Source of the DNA: Flagellimonas lutimaris
GTDB taxonomy: Bacteria > Bacteroidota > Bacteroidia > Flavobacteriales > Flavobacteriaceae
Assembly (NCBI RefSeq): GCF_003581615.1
Contig: NZ_QXFH01000077.1
Location: 7,501 to 71,500 of the forward strand
DNA: 64,000 nt
Reading direction: 5' to 3'
The notes under the pieces are model-generated. The model saw nothing but the letters and a program-made list of their open reading frames with translations. It did no database searches and had not been told where the DNA came from. How positions within the stretch are numbered: position 1 is the stretch's first letter; every line of letters starts with the position of its first letter. A program made the position numbers and the translations under genes. This document shows, piece after piece, positions 1 to 7,761 of the stretch.

Positions 1-509
1 CTAACATCAATAGGGAATCTTACGCCTTTATGCACTGGAATGATTATAATGCTGAGCTTCACAATAAAATTGTGGAGGCCAGTTTAAAGAAGGTCCGAGA
101 GTTTCATCATAAGATTATCGGCTATGATAAGGCGCCTTCTGCAGTTAGAAAAGCGCAAGAAAATGTAGATCATGCTAACCTTTCAGATTACATTACCATA
201 GAACGTAAAGACTTTTTTAAGGCCGAAAAGCCGGTTGAAGGTAAACTTCATATGGTGTTCAATCCGCCCTATGGTGAACGGTTGCCTATTGATATGGAAA
301 TTTTCTATGGTAAAATTGGAGATACCTTTAAAAAAGTTTATCCGGGAACTGATGCATGGTTGATTACTTCCAACTTGGAGGCGTTAAAGCATATAGGCTT
401 AAAAACATCCAAAAGAATAAAGACCTTTAATGGTAAACTGGAAGCGAGATTGGTAAAGTACGATATTTATGAAGGAAGCAAGAAGGGGAAATACCAAGAA
501 AACAGTTAA
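1..509 (+). CDS. Class I SAM-dependent RNA methyltransferase, C-terminal part (RlmL/THUMP type), partial
   Basis: The frame is open from the left edge (from base 3) to TAA at 507-509, so the gene begins outside the window and the ATG at 30 is internal. The visible ~168 residues are the catalytic Rossmann part. Motif IV, NPPYGERL, lies near bases 260-290 and is typical of enzymes that methylate exocyclic N2 of guanine in rRNA. The end resembles the C-terminus of flavobacterial RlmL-like proteins (LITSNLEALKHIGLKTSKRI, then a basic tail). The THUMP domain expected upstream cannot be seen. The exact rRNA target is inferred only. Confidence 0.85.
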   Translation, partial: NINRESYAFMHWNDYNAELHNKIVEASLKKVREFHHKIIGYDKAPSAVRKAQENVDHANLSDYITIERKDFFKAEKPVEGKLHMVFNPPYGERLPIDMEIFYGKIGDTFKKVYPGTDAWLITSNLEALKHIGLKTSKRIKTFNGKLEARLVKYDIYEGSKKGKYQENS

Positions 510-550
510 TTGTAAATACAACAAATATTAAAGGTTTATCCAAAAATGTA

Positions 551-583
551 TTTGGTATAAACTGAAAGAATTGTTTAGATTTG
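551..583 (+). promoter_or_regulatory. Bacteroidota-type promoter (TTTG, 21 bp, TAGATTTG)
   Basis: TTTG at 551-554 and a perfect TAnnTTTG box (TAGATTTG, 576-583) are separated by 21 bp, matching the -33/-7 consensus of this phylum. It lies just after the methyltransferase and points at a terminator only about 45 bp further on. Beyond that, the next genes are on the opposite strand until rocD at 3938. Confidence 0.5.
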
Positions 584-586
584 AGA

Positions 587-655
587 TGTGTTTGAAACAC
601 AGCTAACTAACTCAACCAAATTTGTAAAAGGAGCCCGTTGGCTCCTTTTATTTTT
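587..655 (+). ncRNA. Candidate small RNA of about 70 nt
   Basis: Predicted from context. A consensus promoter at 551-583 would start transcription near 587, and a strong intrinsic terminator ends it near 655. The transcript would have a short 5' stem-loop (GTGTT/AACAC, 588-600), a single-stranded middle that is rich in ACUAACUCAACC-like sequence, and the terminator stem. The longest ATG frame inside is six codons, so it does not look coding. It could instead be only the 3' UTR of the methyltransferase. Confidence 0.3.
625..655. terminator. Bidirectional intrinsic terminator
   Basis: A perfect 11-bp stem (TAAAAGGAGCC, 625-635, with GGCTCCTTTTA, 640-650) has a CGTT loop and is followed by a T-rich run on the + strand. 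The right arm covers the stop codon of the convergent VOC gene (TAA at 650-648), so it probably ends transcripts from both sides. Confidence 0.8.
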
Positions 656-989
656 CGGACCAGACGGCCAATTCGTTGCCTGATGGGTCTGTAAAGTGAA
701 ATCTTTTACCCCCTGGAAATTCAAAGATTTCTTTGGTGATGGTTCCTCCAGTAGATTTCACTTTATCTCTTATTTCAACAAGGTTTTCGTAGTACAAAAC
801 AATAAGGGCTCCATTGACTATTGGTTCTTGAGTTAACTCAAAACCACCGGCAACACCAGTTTCGGAAAAGGAGGTGTAGGTAGGACCGTAATCGGTAAAA
901 GCCCAACCAAAGGTCTGAGTATAAAATTCCTTGGTTTTCTCCAGGTCAGTCGACTTAAACTCGATATAATCAATCGGTGTGGTTTTCAT
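648..989 (-). CDS. VOC family (glyoxalase/bleomycin-resistance fold) protein
   Basis: A 113-residue protein, the size of a single VOC domain. The N-terminal IDYIEFKSTDLEKTKEFYTQ segment is the usual first beta-alpha unit (metal ligand position often H or E), and the end, GGKRFHFTDPSGNELAVWSE, is the typical closing motif with the conserved glutamate. VOC proteins are metal-dependent isomerases, dioxygenases or resistance proteins, and the substrate cannot be told from sequence. It starts 1 bp downstream of the DUF6048 gene and so probably forms the end of the rlmD-DUF6452-DUF6048 transcript. Confidence 0.85.
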   Translation of the reverse strand: MKTTPIDYIEFKSTDLEKTKEFYTQTFGWAFTDYGPTYTSFSETGVAGGFELTQEPIVNGALIVLYYENLVEIRDKVKSTGGTITKEIFEFPGGKRFHFTDPSGNELAVWSEK

Positions 990-990
990 A

Positions 991-1746
991 CTATTGTTTG
1001 TTCTCTTCTTTTTGCTTTTTGGACTTTTTGTACAAGGGAATAAAGTAGCTAATGGAATAGTTGTAGTTTACGCCAAAATTACTTCCATCTGTAACCTTAT
1101 TGAACCCTGGAATCCAAAGGTTTGGGAATTGTTCATCTTCCGTATTGGTTACCAAAAAGCCAATACGAGCACTCATGCCAACAAAAATGTTAGCAAATAG
1201 TTCCACCTTCGCTCCTACAACAAATTCGAGCCACGAAGCGGATAGACCATTAAACTCTCTATTTGGATTTTCACCAGGTAAAAAATCTGGATTAAAAAAC
1301 CGATTCGTTTCGTAAAGGCTATAATCATTCAATGTTTGGCTAAAACTGGCTACGGCATAACGTCCTCCTATAGTAATTGCATTGTTCATTCCAAACCAAT
1401 TTTCATAGGTATTTAAATCAATACCAGCTTTAATATAGCTTCCTGAGGTTTCATAATCGTACAAAACGGTGTTGTTTAGGTTTTCATCCTGTCTTTTGGT
1501 TTCATTACCAATTTCTGCAGCTAAATATAATTTATGGGTAAGTCGGTAGTCTCCCACTAACTCCAATCCTGTATAATCTTCGTCTACAAAGGAAAGTATA
1601 AGTTTGCTAATGTCCGCACCTACACGAAGCCCATATTGCTCCTTGTACTCTATGGTATCTTTTTGCGAGAGATCTATTGGCTCGCTTTGTGCTAGCGCCA
1701 AAATGGGCAACAGCCCAAATAAAATACTAATGAAATATTTTGACAT
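991..1746 (-). CDS. DUF6048 family outer-membrane-like protein
   Basis: A 251-residue exported protein. A signal peptide (MSKYFISILFGLLPILALAQ) precedes alternating polar/hydrophobic strands such as GLRVGADISKLILSF and FVGMSARIGFLV, which fit an outer-membrane beta-barrel. The C-terminus is a lysine-rich tail after YFIPLYKK. In flavobacteria this family sits next to DUF6452 and rlmD, as here. It overlaps the upstream DUF6452 gene by 20 bases, suggesting coupled translation. The function is unknown. Assignment to DUF6048 is from memory of the neighbourhood and the general pattern. Confidence 0.7.
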   Translation of the reverse strand: MSKYFISILFGLLPILALAQSEPIDLSQKDTIEYKEQYGLRVGADISKLILSFVDEDYTGLELVGDYRLTHKLYLAAEIGNETKRQDENLNNTVLYDYETSGSYIKAGIDLNTYENWFGMNNAITIGGRYAVASFSQTLNDYSLYETNRFFNPDFLPGENPNREFNGLSASWLEFVVGAKVELFANIFVGMSARIGFLVTNTEDEQFPNLWIPGFNKVTDGSNFGVNYNYSISYFIPLYKKSKKQKEENKQ

Positions 1747-2245
1747 GAATGCTATCGGTATTTTCTACATTAGGCTGAACAACGCTAATATCTTGAATCC
1801 AGTTCTCGGCACCTTCGTTTAGGGTGACGCTAATATTGTTATAATTGACCACAAATCCACATGCCCTCGAAACAAAAGCTTCGCCAAGGTCGTAAGAAAT
1901 GGTCAAGGTGTCGATATTCCCAGTTTCCTCTCCAGTATCAGCATCATCCTGCGAGTCAGAAATAATCTGGTACATAGTACTTGTGGCACTGCTTCTTAGC
2001 GGAACTTGAAGGGAGTCAGGAGAGTTTGACCTATCACCAAATGACCCATTGGTTAAAACACTATCAATGTCAATGTTCCTTATTCTTATGGATGATACGG
2101 CCTTTGCCACAGTCGTGTCTTCGATGTCAAAAAAACCAATGATCAAAAGGGGTGTGTCGCCATCAACACAGATGTCATCCTTTTCACAGGAAGAAACATA
2201 ATAAAGCATTGATACAATAAGTAGGATAGGGATTATTTTCTTCAT
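1727..2245 (-). CDS. DUF6452 family lipoprotein
   Basis: A 172-residue protein starting with a lipoprotein signal (MKKIIPILLIVSMLYYVSSC), with the lipidated Cys at about residue 20. The mature part begins EKDDICVDGDTPLLIIGFFD, the recognisable start of the flavobacterial DUF6452 family, followed by a beta-rich domain with FVSRACGFVVNYNNI. It lies between rlmD and the DUF6048 barrel, whose start it overlaps. Two adjacent envelope proteins suggest they work together in the outer membrane, but no role is known. Confidence 0.75.
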   Translation of the reverse strand: MKKIIPILLIVSMLYYVSSCEKDDICVDGDTPLLIIGFFDIEDTTVAKAVSSIRIRNIDIDSVLTNGSFGDRSNSPDSLQVPLRSSATSTMYQIISDSQDDADTGEETGNIDTLTISYDLGEAFVSRACGFVVNYNNISVTLNEGAENWIQDISVVQPNVENTDSIHVKIFH

Positions 2246-2275
2246 TCCGGTTACCTATGGGGTTTAATTCAAAAA

Positions 2276-3688
2276 TTACGCCCGTTTTTCCAAAAGTACA
2301 ACATTTTCAACGTGGTGTGTTTGAGGGAACATATCTACCGGTTGAACCTTTGTGACTTCATATTTTTCTTTCATAAGAGCCAAATCTCTTGCTTGGGTTG
2401 CGCTATTGCAACTCACATAAACAATTTTTGGTGGTGCCACTAGCAGAAGCTGCTCAACTACTTGTTTGTGCATGCCATCCCGTGGTGGGTCGGTAATAAT
2501 CACATCAGGTTGACCATGTGCTTCAATAAACTCATTGTTGAACACATTTTTCATATCGCCAACAAAGAATTCTGCGTTGGAAATATTGTTGCGAAGTGCA
2601 TTGGCTTGGGCATCTTCAATAGCTTCTGGTACAGATTCCACCCCAACTACTTTTTTAGCATTTTTGGAAACAAACTGGGCAATGGTGCCAGTTCCAGTGT
2701 ACAAATCGTATACCAGTTCGTCGCCAGTAAGCCCTGCAAAATCCCTTGTTATTTTGTAAAGCTCGTAAGCTTGTTCTGAGTTGGTCTGATAAAAAGATTT
2801 TGCATTGATTTTAAATTGAAGCCCCTCCATTTCCTCGAAAATATGGTCACGACCCGCAAAGCAAATTACTTCTTGATCATAGATGGTATCATTTCCTTTG
2901 GAATTGATGACGTAGAGTAGGGAAGTAATCTCTGGAATTTTTTCTTTTAAATGGTTTAACAGTAATGTTCTGTTTTCTTCATCATCTTCAAAGAACTGGA
3001 TAAGTACCATAATTTCTCCTGTGGATGATGTTCTAATCATTAAAGTCCTTAGAAGCCCTTCTTGTTTTCTGGGATTAAAAAAAGTCATTCCATTTTCGTT
3101 GGCAAAGTTTTTAACTTCTAATCGAATGGCGTTGGATGGGTCTTGCTGTAAATGACATTTTTTAATGTCAAGAATTTTGTCCCACATACCAGGAATATGG
3201 AATCCCAAGGCATTTCGGTCCTCAATTTCAATATCGGAGTTGATCTCTTCAGGAGTCAACCATCGGCTGTCAGAAAAAGAGAACTCCATCTTATTCCTAT
3301 AAAAATATTGTTCTTTGGAACCCAAAATAGGCGTTATATCTGGTAACTCTATGTTACCTATGCGCTTTAGGTTGTTCTCTACCTCTTTTTGCTTGAAATG
3401 GAGTTGGTGTTCATAGCCCATATGTTGCCACTTGCACCCTCCACATACACCGAAGTGTTCACAAACCGGTTCGGTCCTTTTATCGGAAAGGGTGTGAAAG
3501 TGAGTGGCAACCCCCTCAAAAAAAGCTTTTCGTTTTTTGGTGGTCATCACATCTACCACATCGCCAGGTACAGCATTGGTGAGGAAAATTACTCGTCCAT
3601 CCGGGGCTTTGCCCACGGATTTCCCCTTTGCTCCCGCATCGATTACTTCTACGTTTTCAAACGTTTTTCGCCTTCTGTTTTTACGCAT
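2276..3688 (-). CDS. rlmD: 23S rRNA (uracil-C5)-methyltransferase RlmD
   Basis: A 470-residue RlmD/RumA-type enzyme, which methylates C5 of U1939 in 23S rRNA in E. coli. A TRAM-like RNA-binding domain occupies about residues 8-65. The [4Fe-4S] cysteines are in CEHFGVCGGCKWQ (~75-90) with a further Cys in KCHLQQ. The SAM site is DLYTGTGTIAQF (~325). The catalytic tail has TDPPRDGMHKQVV and YVSCNSATQARDL, which includes the nucleophilic Cys. A perfect -7 box (TACTTTTG) lies only four bases before the ATG, so the mRNA may be leaderless. It heads the set rlmD, DUF6452, DUF6048, VOC. Confidence 0.95.
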   Translation of the reverse strand: MRKNRRRKTFENVEVIDAGAKGKSVGKAPDGRVIFLTNAVPGDVVDVMTTKKRKAFFEGVATHFHTLSDKRTEPVCEHFGVCGGCKWQHMGYEHQLHFKQKEVENNLKRIGNIELPDITPILGSKEQYFYRNKMEFSFSDSRWLTPEEINSDIEIEDRNALGFHIPGMWDKILDIKKCHLQQDPSNAIRLEVKNFANENGMTFFNPRKQEGLLRTLMIRTSSTGEIMVLIQFFEDDEENRTLLLNHLKEKIPEITSLLYVINSKGNDTIYDQEVICFAGRDHIFEEMEGLQFKINAKSFYQTNSEQAYELYKITRDFAGLTGDELVYDLYTGTGTIAQFVSKNAKKVVGVESVPEAIEDAQANALRNNISNAEFFVGDMKNVFNNEFIEAHGQPDVIITDPPRDGMHKQVVEQLLLVAPPKIVYVSCNSATQARDLALMKEKYEVTKVQPVDMFPQTHHVENVVLLEKRA

Positions 3689-3692
3689 GCCG

Positions 3693-3700
3693 CAAAAGTA
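3693..3700 (-). promoter_or_regulatory. -7 box of the rlmD promoter
   Basis: TACTTTTG on the minus strand matches TAnnTTTG exactly. Its last base is four bases upstream of the rlmD ATG (3688), so transcription should begin at or within a few bases of the start codon. No clear TTG -33 element is visible at the usual distance. Confidence 0.5.
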
Positions 3701-3859
3701 AGTTCTTTTTGGTATTTGACAGAACGCAGCTTCTTAAATTGCATGTAAACTTTCGATCGTATAAAGGGGAATCGCCCTCGGAAACTTATATTTTCATCAA
3801 TTAATTTGTAATTTGCGGCCACTCCAAGGGATGATTTCTCTCCCACGCTGCTTTTTCGC

Positions 3860-3875
3860 CCCGATAGCTATTGGG
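3860..3875. repeat. Short palindrome CCCGATAGCTATTGGG
   Basis: A 16-bp near-perfect palindrome (one G:T pair) in the 249-base gap between rlmD and rocD. It resembles the CCCGATAGCTATCGGG-type intergenic palindromes that I recall from flavobacterial genomes. I noticed only this one copy in the window. The rest of the gap has the rlmD promoter and AT-rich leader of rocD, with no convincing gene. Confidence 0.4.
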
Positions 3876-3937
3876 ACTTCGAAAGAATAAAGGTACAGTA
3901 GGAATGGTTATTTTATCAATTTTAATCATTTAATGAA

Positions 3938-5221
3938 ATGGCTGTTTTAGAGCATTTAACATCGCAGCAAGCGATAGATTTGGAAAACAAGTACGGAGCA
4001 CACAATTATCACCCACTTCCAGTGGTTTTGAGCAAGGGTGAAGGTGTTTATGTGTGGGACGTAGAAGGAAAAAAGTATTATGATTTCCTCTCGGCATATT
4101 CTGCCGTGAACCAAGGGCATTGTCATCCCAAAATTGTTGGCGCCATGGTGGAACAAGCAAAAACATTGACCTTGACTTCGAGGGCTTTTTATAATGATAT
4201 GCTTGGGAAGTATGAAAAATTTGCAACCGAGACTTTTGGTTTTGATAAGTTATTACCCATGAACACTGGGGCGGAAGCAGTGGAGACCGCCTTGAAAATT
4301 TGTAGAAGATGGGCGTACCAAAAGAAAGGTATTCCAGAAAATCAAGCCAAAGTAATTGTTTGTGAAAACAACTTTCATGGTAGAACAACTACTATTATTT
4401 CTTTTTCGAATGATGAAGTTGCTCGTGAAAATTATGGACCGTATACCGAAGGATTTGTAAAAATCGAGTACGATAACCTAACGGCTTTGGAAAGTGCCCT
4501 TAAAAGCAACCCGCACGTTGCTGGTTTCTTGGTAGAGCCCATTCAGGGTGAAGCTGGGGTTTATGTGCCATCGGAGGGATATTTAAAAGCGGCCAAGGCC
4601 CTTTGTGAAAAATACAACGTGCTTTTTATCGCGGATGAAGTTCAAACAGGTATTGCCAGGACAGGTAGATTATTGGCCACTTGTGGTAATTGTACATGTC
4701 CTGACAAAAATTGTAGTGGTACGCCAGAAGTTAAACCTGATATCTTGATTTTGGGCAAGGCCCTTTCAGGTGGTGTTTATCCTGTTTCTGGGGTTTTAGC
4801 CAACGATGATATCATGGAGGTGATTACACCCGGTAGCCACGGAAGTACTTTTGGGGGCAACCCTGTCGCTGCTGCTGTGAGTACTGCTGCTTTGGAGGTG
4901 ATCAAAGAAGAAAGCTTGGCACAGAATGCAGAGGAATTGGGAGAATTGTTCCGTGAAGAATTGAACAAGTTTATTTCTACCTCTGATTTAGTGGTTAAAG
5001 TACGTGGAAAAGGATTACTCAATGCAATTGTCATCAACGATACCGAGGATAGTTCTACCGCGTGGGATATTTGTATGGCGTTAAAGGAGAATGGACTTTT
5101 GGCGAAACCAACGCATGGTAATATTATTCGATTCGCGCCACCTTTGGTGATGAACCGTGAACAATTGATGGATTGTGTGTCCATCATTATCAAAACCCTT
5201 AGCGAGTTCAAGAAAAAATAA
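3938..5221 (+). CDS. rocD: Ornithine--oxo-acid transaminase (ornithine aminotransferase)
   Basis: A 427-residue class III PLP aminotransferase that converts ornithine and 2-oxoglutarate to glutamate semialdehyde and glutamate in the cytoplasm. The start GAHNYHPLPVVLSKGEGVYVW and FLSAYSAVNQGHCHPKI are typical of OAT. LFIADEVQTGIARTG supplies the cofactor-binding Asp, and ILGKALSGGVYPVS the Schiff-base Lys. Between these is a four-cysteine insert, CGNCTCPDKNC (residues 249-259), absent from the textbook enzymes. The ATG at 3938 follows an AT-rich leader. It converges with the LD-carboxypeptidase gene with a 5-base gap. Confidence 0.95.
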   Translation: MAVLEHLTSQQAIDLENKYGAHNYHPLPVVLSKGEGVYVWDVEGKKYYDFLSAYSAVNQGHCHPKIVGAMVEQAKTLTLTSRAFYNDMLGKYEKFATETFGFDKLLPMNTGAEAVETALKICRRWAYQKKGIPENQAKVIVCENNFHGRTTTIISFSNDEVARENYGPYTEGFVKIEYDNLTALESALKSNPHVAGFLVEPIQGEAGVYVPSEGYLKAAKALCEKYNVLFIADEVQTGIARTGRLLATCGNCTCPDKNCSGTPEVKPDILILGKALSGGVYPVSGVLANDDIMEVITPGSHGSTFGGNPVAAAVSTAALEVIKEESLAQNAEELGELFREELNKFISTSDLVVKVRGKGLLNAIVINDTEDSSTAWDICMALKENGLLAKPTHGNIIRFAPPLVMNREQLMDCVSIIIKTLSEFKKK

Positions 5222-5226
5222 TGGTA

Positions 5227-6279
5227 TTAAGAAACAGCAGCCTCCAATAAACGCAGTTGTTTTTTATATGCATTAAAGCTAGCTTCAACCCCTATCGGAA
5301 GAGTGAAATTCTGTGGTATGTGCCCAAAGCTCATGCCATAAACAGCGGGAATGCCCAATGGAGCTATCCTGTCCATAATCACTTCCCTTAGGGTGAAGTT
5401 TTCTGTTGTTCTTTTGCGGTCACAGCCTTTACAGACTCCGAAGATAATTCCTTTGGCCTTTAAAAAGGTATCGACATCGATAAGTTGAGTGAGCATTCGG
5501 TCTATTCGATAAGGGGCTTCTTCAACATCTTCCAAAAAAACGAGTTTGTTTGTAAAATCGATTTCGTATGGAGTACCTATTGTTGCAGTAACCAATGTTA
5601 AGCTACCTCCGACAAGTTCACCTTGTCCAACCCCTTTAGTGATGGTATATCTGTAATATTCACTGTTGCGGTACTGCTTTGGGTCATTAAGAATTGCATT
5701 TTTAATGGGTAAAGTTTCCTGTGGTTCCATCAAAACCTTTTTGAAATAGGACTGGCTGTACTCATCATCTATGGTACTACCCACAGGACCATGAAAGCAA
5801 ACAAGACCTGTTCTTTTATAGATGGTGTTTATCAACGCCGTTATATCGCTAAAGCCAATCAGTGCTTTTGGATTATTTTTGATGGATTCATAATCCAACA
5901 AATCCAGAATACGAGTACATCCATATCCACCTCTCGCACAAAGTATGGCGTCGACATCTGGGTTGGCGAACATTTCATTTAAATCTTTTGCACGTTCTTC
6001 ATCCGTATTGCTGAAATAACCATAATTTCCTTTGATACGCTCAGTATAATGGGTTTTAAAGCCCATTTTGTGCAAAGTGTCCTCCGCGAGGTAAAGTGCT
6101 TCAGGTTTTACCGCGAAGCCTGGGGCAACCAAACCAATGGTATCGCCAGGTTTTAATTTTTTCGGTTTTGTTTTAGGCTCAGAGAAAGAGATAGATTTGT
6201 TTCCCCAACTTGTTTGATGCAGTAAGGTTGCAGCACCAAGCATTGTTGCTGACTTTAAAAAGCTTCTTCTTTTGGACAT
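5227..6279 (-). CDS. LD-carboxypeptidase (peptidase family S66)
   Basis: A 350-residue serine carboxypeptidase of the LdcA family, which removes the terminal D-Ala from peptidoglycan tetrapeptides. An N-terminal Tat-like leader (SKRRSFLKSATMLGAATLL) indicates export to the periplasm, unlike cytoplasmic E. coli LdcA. Recognisable blocks are CARGGYGCTRILDLLDYE, LIGFSDITALINTIY, FHGPVGS (the S66 nucleophile region), GGSLTLVTATIGTPYE, FLEDVEEAPYRIDRML (the Glu of the triad) and SFGHIPQNFTLPIG (the His). Its own -7 box lies about 20 bases upstream. Confidence 0.92.
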   Translation of the reverse strand: MSKRRSFLKSATMLGAATLLHQTSWGNKSISFSEPKTKPKKLKPGDTIGLVAPGFAVKPEALYLAEDTLHKMGFKTHYTERIKGNYGYFSNTDEERAKDLNEMFANPDVDAILCARGGYGCTRILDLLDYESIKNNPKALIGFSDITALINTIYKRTGLVCFHGPVGSTIDDEYSQSYFKKVLMEPQETLPIKNAILNDPKQYRNSEYYRYTITKGVGQGELVGGSLTLVTATIGTPYEIDFTNKLVFLEDVEEAPYRIDRMLTQLIDVDTFLKAKGIIFGVCKGCDRKRTTENFTLREVIMDRIAPLGIPAVYGMSFGHIPQNFTLPIGVEASFNAYKKQLRLLEAAVS

Positions 6280-6299
6280 TTAGATTGGATTATGCAACA

Positions 6300-6307
6300 C
6301 AAAGATA
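6300..6307 (-). promoter_or_regulatory. -7 box of the LD-carboxypeptidase promoter
   Basis: TATCTTTG on the minus strand is an exact TAnnTTTG match, 20 bases before the ATG at 6279. This predicts a leader of about 15 bases. No good -33 element was seen. Confidence 0.45.
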
Positions 6308-6338
6308 AAAATGAACAAATTTAGAAGAAAAGCTGAAA

Positions 6339-7658
6339 CTATTCGCTGTTTCTATCCTCCCTACGCAATTGTCTCTGGATTTTTTTAATGGCAGATTCAA
6401 TGGACTTTTCAGGTTCTATAATATTGTATTCGCCCCAAAAATTTGGATCTGAAAAACCAGAAGCTTCATCACTAAGGATTATGGATTTTTTGATCCGCTC
6501 CCGGTATCGAGGTATTTCACCAGTTAAATTTTTATCCCAATCTGTAATGGCCATTTCTGCGGTCATGCTGTACATCGAATTGAACCATTTATCCTCCCAA
6601 TCCACTTTGAATTCCATAAATACGCTACTGTAACCATAGAACCATTTTCCATCTTTTTCTCTATAATCAACGCGGTAGGACACTTCTGTAGGCCAAACAT
6701 CCACCTTTGCCGGTTTTCTTCTCACAAAAAGTTGGGCTGCTTTTTTCCTATCAGTAATATTCAGGGAAAAAGTGGCGCTTGTCAAGATTTTGTTTCCAAC
6801 ATCAATGAATAATTCACCATGGTAAAGAGGTTCAATAATACCTTCATATTGATCAAACTTGATTACATAGATCAATCTATCATTGGTTCGAGTGGATCTA
6901 TCAAAAGTGAATTTATAATTGGACAAATCCTCTTCTGAAAATATATACTCTGGATACTTCATCATATCCACATATAAGGTGTTGTACGGACCTCCTTGAA
7001 GTTTCAATGCAACGGTATCCAATTTACTATAATCCGTACTTTTTCTGGCTTTGTAAAGTTCGACCACATCATCTCTGGCAGAACTATAAGGTGTTTTGTA
7101 TACATTGACCACGGCTTCTGCCAAAGAAACGTTTCTTCTTCTCCTTTTTATGGTTTCCCTATAAAAAGCCGTCATTAAAGTTGAATCATCAAAATAATTG
7201 TCAACCCTGTTCCTTAGCGTCTCTTTCACCAAGGCCAAAGCATCTTTTGGTGCATTGATATTAATTTCTGAAAGTTGCGTAACCGATACTTCTAAAGATA
7301 TTTCGTTTTTTTCTGGCTTTAGGTTGGCTATGGGCACCTTTTTGGTTTTATACCCCAAAAAAGAAATCACCACATTTTTGTCGGTATATTCTTTGGGTAC
7401 TTTTAAAAGGAAGTTTCCTTCTGTGTTGGTAATTGTGCTAATATTGGTGCCTTCCACCGTGAGAGTAGCAAAAACCAACGGTTTATTACTTGATTCCTCT
7501 CTAACTTCTCCACTATATTGGTTAAAATCTACAGCGGCATTATCTTGTTGGAATCCAAGGGTCTCTCCAGGATTCAGCATGGCCGCCACAAATAGTGTCG
7601 ACAACAATAGTGCCCTGTGTTTTTTTATTAAAATTGACAATGAGGTTCTAGGTGACAT
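6339..7658 (-). CDS. Carboxypeptidase-like regulatory domain protein, exported
   Basis: A 439-residue exported protein. After a signal sequence (~residues 15-36, hydrophobic LLLSTLFVAAMLNPG) comes a CarboxypepD_reg-like beta-sandwich at about 45-130: GEVREESSNKPLVFATLTVE, then NTEGNFLLKVP and ISFLGYKTKKVPI. This N-terminal plug-like domain is shared with TonB-dependent receptors, but the remaining ~300 residues (many beta strands, FYRETIKRRRRN, DRLIYVIKFDQYEG) are too short for a 22-strand barrel. It is probably a periplasmic or surface protein of unknown function. Confidence 0.75.
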   Translation of the reverse strand: MSPRTSLSILIKKHRALLLSTLFVAAMLNPGETLGFQQDNAAVDFNQYSGEVREESSNKPLVFATLTVEGTNISTITNTEGNFLLKVPKEYTDKNVVISFLGYKTKKVPIANLKPEKNEISLEVSVTQLSEININAPKDALALVKETLRNRVDNYFDDSTLMTAFYRETIKRRRRNVSLAEAVVNVYKTPYSSARDDVVELYKARKSTDYSKLDTVALKLQGGPYNTLYVDMMKYPEYIFSEEDLSNYKFTFDRSTRTNDRLIYVIKFDQYEGIIEPLYHGELFIDVGNKILTSATFSLNITDRKKAAQLFVRRKPAKVDVWPTEVSYRVDYREKDGKWFYGYSSVFMEFKVDWEDKWFNSMYSMTAEMAITDWDKNLTGEIPRYRERIKKSIILSDEASGFSDPNFWGEYNIIEPEKSIESAIKKIQRQLRREDRNSE

Positions 7659-7761
7659 ATCTGCAATTTTTTCTTTTTATTAAAAATACGAAATTTTGAA
7701 GATAAGTCTCTACACAGGTCTTGTTAAAAACTGAATAACTAACTCGGAACCAGCTATTTTT

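Noticed and set aside
3649..3846. A 65-codon frame between rlmD and rocD
   Set aside because: It overlaps the rlmD start, has no recognisable domain, and its region is explained by the rlmD promoter and a palindrome.
3930..4388. A long reading frame antisense to the start of rocD, and similar long antisense frames (for example 17927-18340 across guaA, 13105-13338 across the lipoprotein)
   Set aside because: They are mirror frames of strong genes, lack family motifs or clean signal peptides, and overlap well-supported coding sequence completely.
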